Shown here: positions 1 to 11,077 of the stretch, one piece after another
Numbering within the stretch: position 1 is the first letter of the stretch
Layout: each line of letters begins with the position of its first letter
DNA from: Heterocephalus glaber
Taxonomy: Eukaryota > Chordata > Mammalia > Rodentia > Bathyergidae
NCBI RefSeq assembly: GCF_000247695.1
Contig: NW_004624801.1
Span: forward strand, 62,001 to 126,000
Length of the DNA: 64,000 nt
Direction: 5' to 3'
Position numbers and translations under genes: made by a program
Notes under the pieces: model-generated
Database searches by the model: none
What the model was told of the DNA's origin: nothing
Seen by the model: only the letters and a program-made list of their open reading frames with translations

Positions 1-283
1 GCTTCTAATTCTTTTGAATATGTACCTAGAAGTATAATTCCTGAATCATTTGGAACTTCTAATTTTAGTCTTTAAAAAGAACTATCATACTGTTTTATTT
101 TCATAATGGCCACACCATTTTGTATTTCCACCAAGTCTGTATACAGATTCCAGTTTCTCCACATCCTCAGCAACAATATTTTTCTTCTTTTGAAAAATTA
201 ATAGCTATCCTAAATGGGTATGAGATAGCACCCAATTGTGAGTTTGGTGTGCATTTTACATTATTAGCCATTTGGACATCTTT
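1..283 (-). mobile_element. Old L1 fragment, ORF2 3' region, cut by window start
   Basis: Read on the plus strand this is the antisense of the end of L1 ORF2. The landmarks come in the expected order: a 'tacctagaagtataattcctg' type stretch near 21, 'caccattttgtatttccacc' near 114, 'tttctccacatcctcagcaa' near 155, and a 'gccatttggacatc' stretch near 268. These correspond to the familiar antisense L1 phrases on the cited position, the low-quality target region and the 'cacatcctcgccaacac' block. Divergence is high and the frame is broken, so this is an ancient L1M-type relic. The element must continue to the left of the window. Confidence 0.8.
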
Positions 284-284
284 T

Positions 285-395
285 TTCCAGTTCACTTTTC
301 AACTCAATTTGCACTTTTTCTCCAGGTCAATTTTTATTTCAAATTGTGCTCTATTTCTCCAGTTCATTTTGAACTTAAATTGCACTTTTTTTTCT
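285..395. repeat. Imperfect tandem repeat, about 36-bp unit, three copies
   Basis: Three successive T-rich units each contain a CCAG(G/T)TCA core followed by a TTTGCAC/TTGTGCT-like end. The CCAG cores start at 287, 322 and 359, giving periods of 35 and 37 bp. The array abuts the old L1 fragment on its left. The units have diverged from each other by several substitutions each, so the duplication is not recent. Confidence 0.6.
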
Positions 396-399
396 CTTT

Positions 400-1930
400 T
401 CTTTACCTATTTTTCTTTTCCCCAGAGAATGCAAAACAAGTAACTGCTTTCAAGTTTCTTCTGACTATATGGAATGTAGCTTCCAGGACTACTAACAGTC
501 TCTGTCCTTGTTATGCTCTACCAAAATGTGGAATCTCCTTAAATGTATAAATGCATAAATGTATTGTTGGTCACACAACACAAATAGCTCCAAATCTATG
601 TGATTCTACCAAGCTGTCCAGAAACATGAACAGCTTCTTCACATAATCCTAACTTTTCCAAACATCAATTCCTAGATACACACACTGAATTTGCTTTCTG
701 TCTTTATAATACTCACTCTTTTTAAAAAATGATCCATTTTTTGTGAAGTCCAGAAAATCATCTCAATGGAAGACAATGTCCCTTTATATATGTGAATTAT
801 TTTCATAATAATGGTAGTACACAGCTAAACAAAACAAAACAAAAACACTATAGTAATAAAAAGGGTTTGATACAGAATATAAGATATTTAAGCCTGATAT
901 GAAAAGTACCCTCCATCCAGCTAATATTAGATTCTGAAACAAATTTTGAAGAACTGTTATAGACCTTTTCCTCACATATGACTGTGTTCCTTTTTAATTT
1001 ATCAAAATAAGAATTTCCATTTCTGTATAAACACTGGTCTCTATCAATTTTGACTGAGCTCTCATAATTGAGTGTGCCCCTGCCATAGGAAATAGACTTC
1101 TATTAGACATTTGCCATCAAGGGAAAGAACAGATAATTTTGCAAAAGAAAAAAAGAATCTGATAATTTCAGCTTAAATTTGATAAATATTTTAAATCTGG
1201 CTAAAAATAAGTAGAAAAAATTTTATGATACAAAATAATTTATAGTTGAGAAATATATTTTAGAAGTATTATTTCTATAAAAATAAGCAAGTTGATGACA
1301 CCTGGCACCACTTTGTATACTTTGACTCCAATTTCTTTGCTTTGAATCTATTTTACATGTCATGCTGTCTTTGTAAATTTTCTCTGGGATTTTTATTTCA
1401 CTCTAAGCATCTTCTTATTCAGTGTTTCCTTATGCAGTATTCTCATAGACTTTTAAAAAAATTCCATAGCAATTTAGCATAGAGAATATACTTTCTCAGT
1501 TACATTTTGCCTTTTGTTAGTTCAAAAAGTGTGTTTTGTTATTGAAATACAATCTGTCAAGTACATGTTTCCCTAAGACTTGTTAACAGTATCTTTCTCA
1601 TTTAATTTACAGTATATCTCTTTTCCTAATCATTTCTTCAAAACTTTAGCAAATTTCTCTATACGTCCCCAAAGAATTTTCTAATAAAAATGTTTTCCAT
1701 GAATTACTTCAGCTGTTTTTATCTTGTTAGGATCAACACCTCTGTTCCAGTGGAAAATGGCTGTTTTATGCTTTGTCAGTAAATGAAAAAATTCAAATGG
1801 TGTCTCTAAATTGTCATTATCAAGTGTAGCAAGATTTGCTATAGTTTGGATTGTGAATTGCATTGCTTTAGAAATACTGAGAAAATTGTAGCTTTGTTCC
1901 TTGTTCCATGTGTGTAATGCTTTTTCTCTT
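400..1930. other. AT-rich non-coding stretch, nothing recognised
   Basis: Stop codons are dense in all frames and no repeat family, splice pair or RNA gene was recognised. A short (CAAAA)-rich patch lies at 825-847. Confidence 0.5.
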
Positions 1931-1935
1931 TTATA

Positions 1936-1965
1936 CACACACACGCGCTCACACACACACACGCG

Positions 1966-2000
<35 letters not shown>
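1936..2000. repeat. (CA)n microsatellite with CGCGCTC interruptions
   Basis: A run of CA dinucleotides is interrupted twice by a GCGCTC motif (near 1946 and 1964), followed by an uninterrupted stretch of about 14 CA units. The apparent cysteine/valine-rich minus-strand open frames here are only translations of this microsatellite. Confidence 0.95.
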
Positions 2001-2003
<3 letters not shown>

Positions 2004-2239
2004 ATTATAGCTATGTCGTATGGCCCAAATTACCCTTTCATTAATTAGAGATGCATTGTTAATGGTAGAGAGTGGGAACCCAAAGCATAACAACTCTTAA
2101 TAATTGTAAAATTTAGGTGGTCAAATCACATTAGAACATAGGTATTTTGCCCTTATTCAAGGATACTGATAAAAGCTACATTTTGAAAAAGTATTAAATG
2201 CACATTATGGGCTTTTCTCATTTTCCTTACCAACAACTG

Positions 2240-2340
2240 TGGTACGGATGAGTTTCTGGTCACACCGTATGGGACAAGGAAAGCCTGACACACAGTGAGA
2301 CAAAGTAACTTGCTGAAGGTCACTTATTTCATACAGGTTT
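2240..2340 (-). mobile_element. Weak MIR-like SINE fragment
   Basis: An antisense MIR-like order is visible: a 'cacacagtgagacaaagtaacttgctgaaggtcac' like segment matches the MIR core block normally reading 'gcacagagaggttaagtaacttgcccaaggtcaca'. Only the core is recognisable. Confidence 0.45.
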
Positions 2341-3049
2341 CCATCTACCCGGCGCCATCTTGTTTTGGGTCAGACATTTTTTGATATTTCTTGTGTTTGT
2401 ATGATCAGTACACTTCACACCATATCTGCTTTGCATAGATTGAATTAGCCGTTTGACCATTTTGTGAAGGTTAGTTTAGATAGTAAAATTCATAATTCCA
2501 GTGAACCACAAGCAGGTAAACTGTGATAAGCTACAATACAATGACAGAGCAGAAAAGGACCAAGGTGCCACTGTACCCTTCCCCCAGGGCTGCCCGCCAC
2601 CCCTCTTTCTGTAGGGAGCATCCACTTCTTAGCTGAACAGGGCATGTTCTGATACAGAAGGGCCCTAAGAGCACAGGTGTCTATATTACATGCTGAATAT
2701 CAGTAAAACTTTGTTTTCTTCTTATTTTAGAACAGAAATAAACATAAATAGAAGTTCTAATATGTCTTTTCCATGCCTACAGTGAATTGCTTCAGACTCC
2801 TGGAGTGCAAATATGTCTCTTTGGGAGAGCACTGCAATAATACAAAATAAAAATTTGAAACTAAAGAACAAATACTCATTTAGCCCTGGACTGAATTTTT
2901 AGGAAGGAGTCAAAATAAAAAAAGAATGAAGGGGGTGGATCTTCCTATGCTGAACCAACACTGCCATCCCTATAACAAAACCACTTTCTACATACTGCCA
3001 GATCTGACTTCTAATAGTTTGTTTTGTTAAACAAATTCCTATGTATGTT

Positions 3050-3415
3050 CATGCTTTTTTCTTCTATTATTTTTATCCAGTTTTAGGATTAGCACAATGT
3101 TGAGTTCCTAAAATGAGGGGAGAAGTGTTCCTTCTTTTTTCTGCTTTAATTGTTTGATATAATTTATCAGTTAAAATGTATATGAGCCTGCTGTTGTCAT
3201 ATAGGTATGTTTTCAAGCTAGGAATATACTTTCTTTAATAGGTGCTATTCAAATTTTATATTTCCTCCAGAGTTAGTTTCATTAATTTGTCTTCCAAGGT
3301 ACTTCTTAGAAGTTGTCAAATTTATTTCCAAAAAGATTTTTGTAATATGCTTTCTATATCCTTTGAAATTCTGTAAAATCTGTGATAATGTCTCCTAGAT
3401 CTTGATATTGTAATT
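3050..3415 (-). mobile_element. Old L1 ORF2 fragment (reverse transcriptase region)
   Basis: The plus strand reads as antisense L1 ORF2. The clearest block is 3358-3400, where 'ctttgaaattctgtaaaatc' is followed by a 'gataatgtctcc' segment, matching the antisense L1 phrase around 'gaatttctgtagaatcagttgtgatgtctcc'. Upstream there is a recognisable 'gagttagtttcattaatttg' segment. No reading frame is intact. It is immediately followed by a younger L1 3'-UTR piece on the opposite strand. Confidence 0.6.
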
Positions 3416-3420
3416 TTAAA

Positions 3421-3640
3421 AATGTATAAATGATATTGTGTAACAGGAAGAAAAGGTCTAAAGGAGCAGGGGAAGTGGGAGGGGTAGGGGAAAGGAAAGA
3501 AGGGAAAAGAAAAAATATGAGAAAAGGAAAAGAAATGGAAATGATGTCTATGTAAGTAGGGAAGTGTGGAGTGGGTGATAGGTATACAGGCAATGGGGAA
3601 AAAAAAGAATCAAGGAGGTCAAGTAAGATTAACACTTTAA
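3421..3640 (+). mobile_element. L1 3'-UTR fragment with G-rich polypurine tract
   Basis: This matches the other copies of the same rodent L1 3' UTR in the window (16842-17218, 22009-22621 and the reverse complement at 63239-63600). The shared order is an 'aatgtataa..' lead-in, 'aggaagaaaaggtc', a G-run tract at 3466-3495, then 'aaggaaagaagggaaaagaa' and 'gtaagtagggaagtgtggag'. It is truncated at both ends. The proline-rich open frame on the minus strand (3354-3635) is a by-product of the polypurine tract, not a gene. Confidence 0.8.
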
Positions 3641-3644
3641 AATC

Positions 3645-4800
3645 CCCACTTGCTATAGAAACAGAGGATTCAGGAGAGCAGTTCAGCTATCCAAGAGATT
3701 TGAAGGATAAAATGTCTCTAAATGTCAAAAACTATTATCAGACTTAACTGCAATTGGCTCATGAGCCTCAGCCTGTGGTTATACAACACGCACCCTTCCA
3801 GTGCCCTTTCCACAAGTGGTGGCTGACACTTGGACTTGTGAGAACTCCAGCATCCTATGTCCTGACTGCCAGCAGGCTGTTCTGGAAACTCAAAGACCCT
3901 GTGGCTCCTTGACAGGGTCACTATTTGCTGGTCATGGAAGCCTTGTGCATAGAATGGCGTAGGCCACACTGTTTATTTAATCAGTTCACTGTTAACCTCT
4001 GTGTTTTCCCACTGGTGAACTTTTTCTATTTTTTGGGTATGGAAATAGCAGATAATTTTATTGACCTGGACATTTACTCTCATATTAAACAGCTGAAAGA
4101 TTTAAGGAGTGTTCAGAGATTTACAGTGTCTTGGTGTAATGAATGTCTTATGTTACTGGGTCTGGGCCAATATACCCACTACCTTATAATTTTTTTTTTT
4201 CCTTTACTTTGATTACTTTGCTTTGGGCCCTTCGTGTGTTACTAACAACAACAGGGTTTCATTGCCTGATCCAGGGTGATGTTTCAAAACTTCCTGGAGG
4301 CCATTCTGGCTTAGTTGTTCAAGTAAATCTCTCCTTTCATAATTTATCATTGTCTGTAGAACTTCTGGTCTTACTGATGACCCATGATCTGCTCCTACCA
4401 GGGAATGCGGTACTAACAACCATCTAGAGACCAGTTGTAGAGATTAGCAATGTTTGGACGCCATTTTTTAGGTAGTTGTTGGTAAGTTCAGCTCTCTTTT
4501 CCATTCTGTCTCACTGCAAGTATCATTACTATTTAACTCCATTCACAATTCTGAAACGATTTTTTCTCCCTCATTTTTCCTCTTCTTTCTCATCCCTGAC
4601 ATCCTCAGCAGAATCCGCCAAAAGAATTGAGCTCTATGAAGTGTTTATTTTTGTTTTTATGTTGTTAATAAACTGGTAATAATACTGGACAATTAGTATC
4701 AGGAGAATCCTGGAAAAGACACCATAAAAAGAAAACCTAAAATTACAAAGTAATGTGATTGATTTCCATCGTTTTCATACAAAGTATTAGCTTTGATTCC
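3645..4800. other. Moderate-GC block without a recognised family
   Basis: The stretch has several overlapping open frames of 67-95 codons on both strands (for example 3925-4212 plus and 4213-4419 minus), but none has a recognisable domain and they are mutually contradictory. A T-run lies at 4190-4200. The base composition is higher in GC than the neighbours, which could indicate an old retroelement internal region. I could not assign it. Confidence 0.4.
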
Positions 4801-4811
4801 ATCCTTACTCT

Positions 4812-4892
4812 CTCTCTCCTGTCTGGGGATTGAACTCAGGGCCTGGCAGTACTCGGCATATGCTTTAGCATCGAGCTACACCCTCTGCCCCT
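4812..4892 (-). mobile_element. ID-like SINE, old copy
   Basis: The plus strand reads as antisense ID: 'tctggggattgaactcaggg' then a 'catatgctttagcatcgagctacaccctctgcccc' end, corresponding to the tRNA-derived body with a degraded A box (gagcta). It has more substitutions than the copies at 17242 or 23165. Confidence 0.75.
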
Positions 4893-5679
4893 AAGATTAG
4901 TCCATAAATCACAGAATAAATGATTCACACACTGCATTTTAAATAGAGTCTGGTTTATATACATATTTTAAAGGTCATATCTGATATTTAAATAGATTAA
5001 TCCTTGATGCTTGTATACTAGTGGTATCAATAAAGAACTTCAAAGATTCTCCAAAGAATATTTTAATTGGATGAATACACTGATATCTGGTGTATGACAA
5101 ACAGTGCTTAAAGGAGTCTGCTTCTGAAAATTGAAAGCTAATTATGTACTTTGAATTACTAAAATGGATTTTTTGTCAAAAAATTCAAAGCATTTCTATG
5201 TTGAGACCTATGTAAAAGTAATCCTACAATAAAAGAACAGTGACCATTACTTAGTAAGTACATGAACTACTCAGTAAATGATTTGAATTAATTATCTTAT
5301 TTAATACCTGCTGATCATTTAATGAAATTGATACCATTATGTCACTGTTTAAAAGACAGAAAGGGAATTAAATTACTCCCTGTGAGGCTGGAAATCAGCA
5401 GAGGAGAAATTTTAAACAGAGGCCACTGACTCCAAAGCATAGGCACGTTGCCACTCACTTTAATGAGAGTGGAACTCACTGAGAGAAAACTAACAAGACT
5501 TATTTGCCCTGTATTAATGGGAAAACTGAAATTAAAAGTGGGAAAATAGTGATTGCTCCAAGTTACCAAAAGTTATAGAATGCTCAGATTAATATACAAT
5601 TAGCAGAAGCCAATGTTTAGAAGGCAAGAGTTTTTTGTCTGTGTCTTACCATTAAAAATAGTAATTAATATATTTTTAC

Positions 5680-5870
5680 TTCTAATTATGTACCAGGTAC
5701 TATATACTAAGCACCTTACCCTTCAACTCTTAGTTCTCACAATAAACTTCTGAAACTGATACTCCTAGTCATCCCGTTTTATAGACAAGAAAGCTAAGGC
5801 ACAGGGAGAATGAATAATTTGCTTGTGATCACAATGTTAGCAAGTGAAAGTACTTTGCATTCAGGTGGTA
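5680..5870 (-). mobile_element. MIR SINE
   Basis: Antisense MIR features occur in order: 'taccaggtactatatactaa' (antisense tail), a 'cacaataaacttctg' segment, 'cccgttttatagacaagaaa' and 'ctaaggcacaggga', then a 'gcttgtgatcacaatgttag' segment like 'cttgcccaaggtcacacagctag'. The divergence is typical of mammal-wide MIR. Confidence 0.75.
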
Positions 5871-6689
5871 GAGACTGTGTGCCACTGTATCCAACTCTCT
5901 TACCTTTCTTTTGACTCCTTACTGGGTATGGAAGTTCCAGGGATTCAGTCAAAGTCCTTTATCTTTTGAGTGACAAAGACCAAGAAAATAATGCATGAGA
6001 TCAGCTAATAAAAGATCATGGAAATACTGAGTAGTAAACAGAATTGAAGGCAAAATTAGTAATTATATCATAAGAATATGACCTAATCTGGAACTACATA
6101 TGGTTCAGATTGAATCCAAACTCATGGAAATTCGACAATCTTCCCGCCCCCATTTTTGTCTTACTTTCACTGTGAAGTCTATGCTGGCAAGACAAATATT
6201 ACTCACTATGTGTATTGTTTGATGCCATCCACCCCACTTTTGTTTTCTTACTCTAAAGCTATAACACTACACTTCAGGTGCTCAGGCAATTTTTGGAATA
6301 ACTCTGAGTAGAATTCTGTAGATGATTTGCATATATGTGATCAAAATTTGTGCTGGAGATTTAAGAGCATGGAAAAGATCACTGTATGTTCATCCTGATG
6401 CAAAAAATAACTTTTGACAACATCGGATCATGTAAGCTGGAGAGGCTGGGTGGCTGAGACTATGCAACAGACTTGGCTGGTGTAACAATAACAAGGCAGG
6501 TCACAGCAGCCTCAAGCTTTCCAATGTTCTGTGGTGACTCATTTTGTCCATATGGCTATCCAACCGTCCCAGCTCTAGTGGTGAAGTAACTAACTACCTT
6601 TATGCCTTTGCCTTTGCATAAAACCAGCCACATACATCTGAGTTTATATCAAAGCCATTCTCTATATTTAGTCCCTTATGTATTTTTTG
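5871..6689. other. Unique-looking non-coding stretch
   Basis: No open frame of note and no repeat family was recognised. Confidence 0.4.
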
Positions 6690-8636
6690 TCAATGTTACA
6701 TTGTCCTAATCATTAAGCTTTATAATCAGTCTTTTGAATCTTTATTTTCTTTTTATTTCTTTTTTTACTTTATTTTTCTTTACTTTTATTTTATTTTATT
6801 TTCTTAAAATAACCAAAATCTCCATTTTCATACTGAATATTAATAGTATTAGTCATTATTTTATTTTTGCTATTAAGAAAATTTTCTGTATTTTATCATT
6901 AAATGAGAGGTTTGTTTTTTGGATATATGTTAATCAACTAACATGTGGTTACTGCTATCCCTAATTTTCTGAGTTTTTGTAACTAGAAACAGGTGCTAGA
7001 TTTTTTGATATTCTTTTTTGGAATTCATTAAGATAATTGCATGATTTTCTTTTTATTTATGAGGCAAATTGCATTGAGTTCACTCTTGCCTATGTGAAAC
7101 AAAGCTTTTTTGAATTCACTGTTGTTCATTTTACACATTACCAGATTTACTTTAATAGTATTTTCTTAAATATTATTATATCTAACTTTATGAGTGGGAT
7201 TAACCTATAATTAACCTATAATTTTTCTTTTTTGTAATTTTCTTGTTAGACGTTGGAATCAGGACTTGCTCCTTTCATCCCCTAGAGAGGTAGGTTTTAT
7301 GTTTTCTTAATTTCTGAGTGTATAAGACAAACATATATTTTTCTAATAATGTTTGACTGAATTAACCAGAGAAATCTCCTGGGGCCAGATACTTCCCTAG
7401 AAACATTTTATAATAACACATTTAATTCAGAATATTTATTTATTTATTTGTTAGTTTTGGTTGGTTGTGATTTTAAGAACTTTTAAATTTCATTTTATTG
7501 CTGATTTCACTGGCAAAAGTTATTCATAATTATCCTTTTAAAAATATACCTGTAGGATCTGTAGTGATGTTACCTTTTATATTCCTGATATTGATGCTTT
7601 ATGTTTTATGTTATTTCTCATTGTTAATATTTTGTCACGTTTATTAATATTTTCAAAGGAAAAGCTTTGGGGTTTGTAGATTTTCTCTATGGTGTGATCA
7701 CTTATTATTTATCATTTCTATTTTATTTTTTTGTTTCTACTTTTATTTTGTTTCCTTTTTCTTGCTATCTTTGTATTTTGAACTTTTGTTTCCTAGGTTC
7801 ATGGGAGTCTTGAATAATTGATTTGTTTTCTTCTTTAGTATATTTATTTATAGCTATAAATTTCCTTCTCAGTATTGCTTGATTTCTTAACTTCTGATGT
7901 GTAGCATTTTCACTTTTATTCAGTTAAATTTTTTTCTAATTTGCTTTGTTATATCTTTGATTCATGAGTTACTTAGCATTTTATTGGTTATTTTCTAAAT
8001 ACTTCAAAATTTTCCAAACATTTTTCTGTTAATAATTTATATCTTCTCACTGTTTGATTTTTGAAATTTTTTTTTTTTTTTTGGTATGGGGGATTGAACT
8101 TGGGTCCTTGAGCTTGTGAGGCAGGCAGTGGAACCACTGAGCTAAATCCCCAGCCCTAACTGTTTGATTTTTAACTTTTTCAAACTTGTCAAGATACACT
8201 TCCTTGCTCAGAATTTGATCTATTTTGTTAAATATTTTACATGTACCTGGGGAAAAAATACCCTATAATTCTGCAGTTGTTGAATGTAGTGTTCTGAATG
8301 TCAATTAAGTTAAACTGGCTAATTTGGAATTCAAATTTTCTGTATTCTTCATGATAATTTCTCTTTGTTCTAGTGGTTATCAAAGTATATTAAACTAATA
8401 ATATTATGCATTTATTTATTTCTCTTTTCAATTGCATCATTTTATATGAATTATGTTTTAATATGTATATAAACTTAGGACTTTTATATTTTCTTGTTGA
8501 ATTTACCCATTAATTATTATCAATATATTAATTTACTTTTAGTATTACTTCTTGCATTAAATTCTATTTTATCTCATTTCAGAACAGGAAGATTTGGCTT
8601 CCTTTGATTTTTCTTTGCAGTGAACATCTTTACTTT
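6690..8636 (-). mobile_element. Long ancient L1 ORF2 relic
   Basis: The plus strand follows antisense L1 ORF2 over nearly 2 kb. Landmarks in order include 'aacctataatttttc' with 'taattttcttgttag' near 7200-7250, 'tcctggggccagatacttcc' at 7378, a 'ttttcaaaggaaaagctttgg' segment near 7650 (the 'tttcaaagaaccagctttttgg' block), 'tttatagctataaatttcc' at 7849, 'cactgtttgatt' near 8050, and a 'ctgcagttgttgaatgtagtgttctgaatgtcaatta' segment near 8271. An ID SINE is inserted at 8083-8157. The frame is destroyed by stops and indels, as expected of an L1M-age element. Confidence 0.8.
8083..8157 (-). mobile_element. ID SINE inserted in old L1, with target-site duplication
   Basis: The poly-T (antisense A-tail) begins near 8068, followed by antisense ID body: 'ggtatgggggattgaacttg', 'gcttgtgaggcaggcagtgg', 'aaccactgagctaaatcccc', 'agccc'. 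A near-perfect target-site duplication flanks it: ACTGTTTGATTTTT at 8049-8062 and again at 8159-8172. The B-box equivalent (gattgaac in antisense) has one change from the most intact copies. The insertion is clearly younger than the host L1. Confidence 0.9.
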
Positions 8637-8770
8637 AAAAATTTTTATTAGTACTTGTTTGTAGTGCATACAATTTATAATCATCTAGGGGAGCATAGTA
8701 CATAGTACATCTGATTTACTTTTAAATCTCATTCTCTTTCCTCCCTCTAATTCTAATTTTTAATTTCTAG
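8637..8770 (-). mobile_element. L1 3'-end fragment
   Basis: An 'aaaaatttttattagtacttg' start followed by 'tagtgcatacaatttataatcat' and 'ggggagcatagtacatagtacat' parallels the minus-strand L1 3' ends at 26680 and 40470 ('tattagtatatacttttagtacataatgatt...ggggagttggttacatgtac'). It is a diverged short copy next to the long L1 relic. Confidence 0.6.
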
Positions 8771-9965
8771 CAGGTAAATTTGATTATTTTTAAAGATCCA
8801 TGTTATTATTAAATTTCCATCTTTTCATCCATTCATTTATTTTGATCATTTTCCCTCTATTTATTATACTTTAAATTTTTATCTACAAATTCTAGTATCT
8901 AAATAATTTGAGGGTCTTCCTTTACTTAATTTATCTGGTGGTTTTCAGGTAAATTACCTGTTTATCTTTAAATTTTAATCTTATGCCAAGCTTCTGTCAA
9001 AAAAGAGCTATAGAAATTGTATATAATTTCCCCAAAGATTGTCCTTTCTTTTGTTAGACAGATAATATGAGGAGAAGGTCATGTTAGTCTAATCAGTAAT
9101 TGAGCTTGGTCAGTGCTTGGCTGCAGATTTATTCAGGTTCACCCACCTCTGCTATGTCACTCATCTTCTGACTGTATCTCTGTAGATATCTATCTCCTTG
9201 GTCTTGAAGCATTCTAATTCAATTCTTCTGAGTTTGAGCATAGAAATTTAGAATGCAGTCTAGTACAGCTTCAATGCATGATAATCATCTTGCAGGAATA
9301 AGTCATAAATTTACAGGCATGGGGCCTTTTATTTTAAGAACCAGCAAACCAGGAAATTTCACTCTCTCTTCTAGTCCTACTGTCCCTTATTGACTAGTCT
9401 TTCTAGAATTTTGAGGAAAAGTTTAATACATAAGTCTCCTGTAATGAAATTCATGCCTCTCAGATGCTTTAAATTGAGCTCTTTAATCTTCCATGCCAAC
9501 AGGTTCAGAACCTGGGAAATATTTTGTGCTTATTGAAGGGTTTTCTCTTTAGGGCACTTTTGCTAGGTGCCTTGTCAGCCTTTGCTTTGCCAGACAAGAA
9601 TCTTTACAGAAGAAACAGTTATCAGCTTACAGATCTTTTCAGAATTTTAGTTCATTTAGACCTTATTGCTTCTATCATTTTCGATGTCTTTAAAAATGTA
9701 TTTTTGTAATGTATCTTTTTTTCCCTCCTACTGTAGAAAGAGGCAAGAATTTGCCAGTGTATGCCATATTTTATCTGGAAGACAAAATTCTTAATGTTTT
9801 TATTGTTTACTTGACAGTCAAATTCAGTTTTCTAAGTAATTATTAATACATGTATATTTTTCAGGATTGTTGTTATATGGAACAAATGACTATCAAGTTT
9901 TCTTTCATATATGATATATGTAAACTTCTACACAAAAATTTTTTTTGTTGCTGTTTTCTTTTCTT
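8771..9965. other. AT-rich stretch, probably further ancient repeat
   Basis: The segment 8880-9000 (around 'tctagtatctaaataatttgagggtc' and 'tctggtggttttcaggtaaa') gives the impression of an ancient interspersed repeat, but I could not name a family. No coding frame is supported. Confidence 0.35.
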
Positions 9966-9971
9966 TTTATT

Positions 9972-10115
9972 TACTTTTTTTTTTTTTTTTTGAGACAGGT
10001 TCTCACTATATAGTGCAGGCTTGCCCCAAACTCAACCCAGCTGGCCTTGAACTTGTGATCTTCCTGCCTTAGCCTCCCAAGTGCCGGGATTATAGGTATG
10101 CACCACCAGGTCCAG
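9972..10115 (-). mobile_element. B1 SINE
   Basis: The poly-T at 9977-9990 is followed by antisense B1 in order: 'tgagacaggttctcactata', 'tagtgcaggcttgcccc', 'agctggccttgaacttgtga', 'cttcctgccttagcctccca', 'agtgccgggattataggtat', 'gcaccaccaggtccagc'. The body is about 125 bp, the normal monomer size for this 7SL-derived rodent SINE. The lysine-ended open frame on the minus strand is the B1 read through. Confidence 0.93.
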
Positions 10116-10199
10116 CAATTTACTGCCTTCAAACCTTGTATAATGACTGTGTAATCAGAAAAGCAAATTCTAGGAACTTTCCAAGGACCCATTCCTGTA

Positions 10200-10750
10200 C
10201 AGGGATACCTAAATCACACAACATATCTCTGTGAATCATATGCGTATACCCCACTGGCCAGATCAATTATATTTTCATTTTAATTTCTTGAATTACCAAA
10301 TGCCTTTGGCTCCTCAATTTGTAAGTAGCATGAGAAGTGAGTGGAAAGACACAGAGATATTAACTATTTCCACTTACAATATACTGATTTTACAAAATTT
10401 ATAAAAACGTATGCCCATGTGACCATATGTGACTAGGGATTAGCTCAGGACTAGAAGAAAGGGTCAGGAAAGGAGAGGGTCTATAAGACTCTTCTGGCTC
10501 ATGGAAAAATCCACTACTATCAATAATATGCACATTCACCATCACCACCATCTTAATGAACAAATAAATAAGTACAGTGCTGCCTAAGCACAGCCAGTAA
10601 ACAAATTGGCTGATCTCAACAAGTGGACTTATGCTTATTTGGCTTGTTCTGATCTTTCATGAAACTTTCAAGGAATGTAAAACTTAGGCCATATTATAAT
10701 TGTTTAAATAGTCAAGGAAAATGGTCAGTCCTAGGAGAAAAAATGCCATT
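10200..10750. other. Unique-looking non-coding stretch
   Basis: Nothing recognised beyond a short 'caccatcaccaccatc' trinucleotide patch near 10539. Confidence 0.4.
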
Positions 10751-10751
10751 G

Positions 10752-10905
10752 CATCATAGTGGTATTAGTATGAATTTTGGAATCAAGAAGCCTAGGTTTA
10801 AATCCCAACTCCATTCTATACCAACTGTACAACTCTGATCCAGTTTATTAGTCTCTCTGTGCCCTCACGTCCTCGTCTGTAAAATGGAGCTGGGTGTGTA
10901 TATGG
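10752..10905 (+). mobile_element. MIR SINE
   Basis: Sense MIR order is visible: 'catagtggtattagtatgaa', 'tttggaatcaagaagccta', 'ggtttaaatcccaactcc', a degraded middle, then 'gtctctctgtgccctcacgt' and 'cctcgtctgtaaaatgg'. The latter two correspond to the MIR core 'ctctctgtgcctcagtttcctcatctgtaaaatgg'. Confidence 0.85.
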
Positions 10906-10983
10906 GTGTTTGTTATGTGTACATGTATGTCCATCTATTTATATATACATACATAATGCATATTGATACATATTATGTTAAGT

Positions 10984-11077
10984 TTCCTTTTCCTCCCTCC
11001 CTCCCTCCTTTTCTTCCTTCTTTCCTTCCTTCCTTCCTTTCTTTTCCTTCCTCCCCCTCCCTTTCCTTTCATTTGTC
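10984..11077. repeat. Polypyrimidine (TCCC/CCTT)n microsatellite
   Basis: An almost pure C/T tract with TCCC, CCTT and CTTT units. The phenylalanine/proline-rich open frames crossing it are low-complexity artefacts. Confidence 0.9.

Noticed and set aside
1681..2093. Cysteine/valine-rich minus-strand frames
   Set aside because: Translation of the (CA)n microsatellite.
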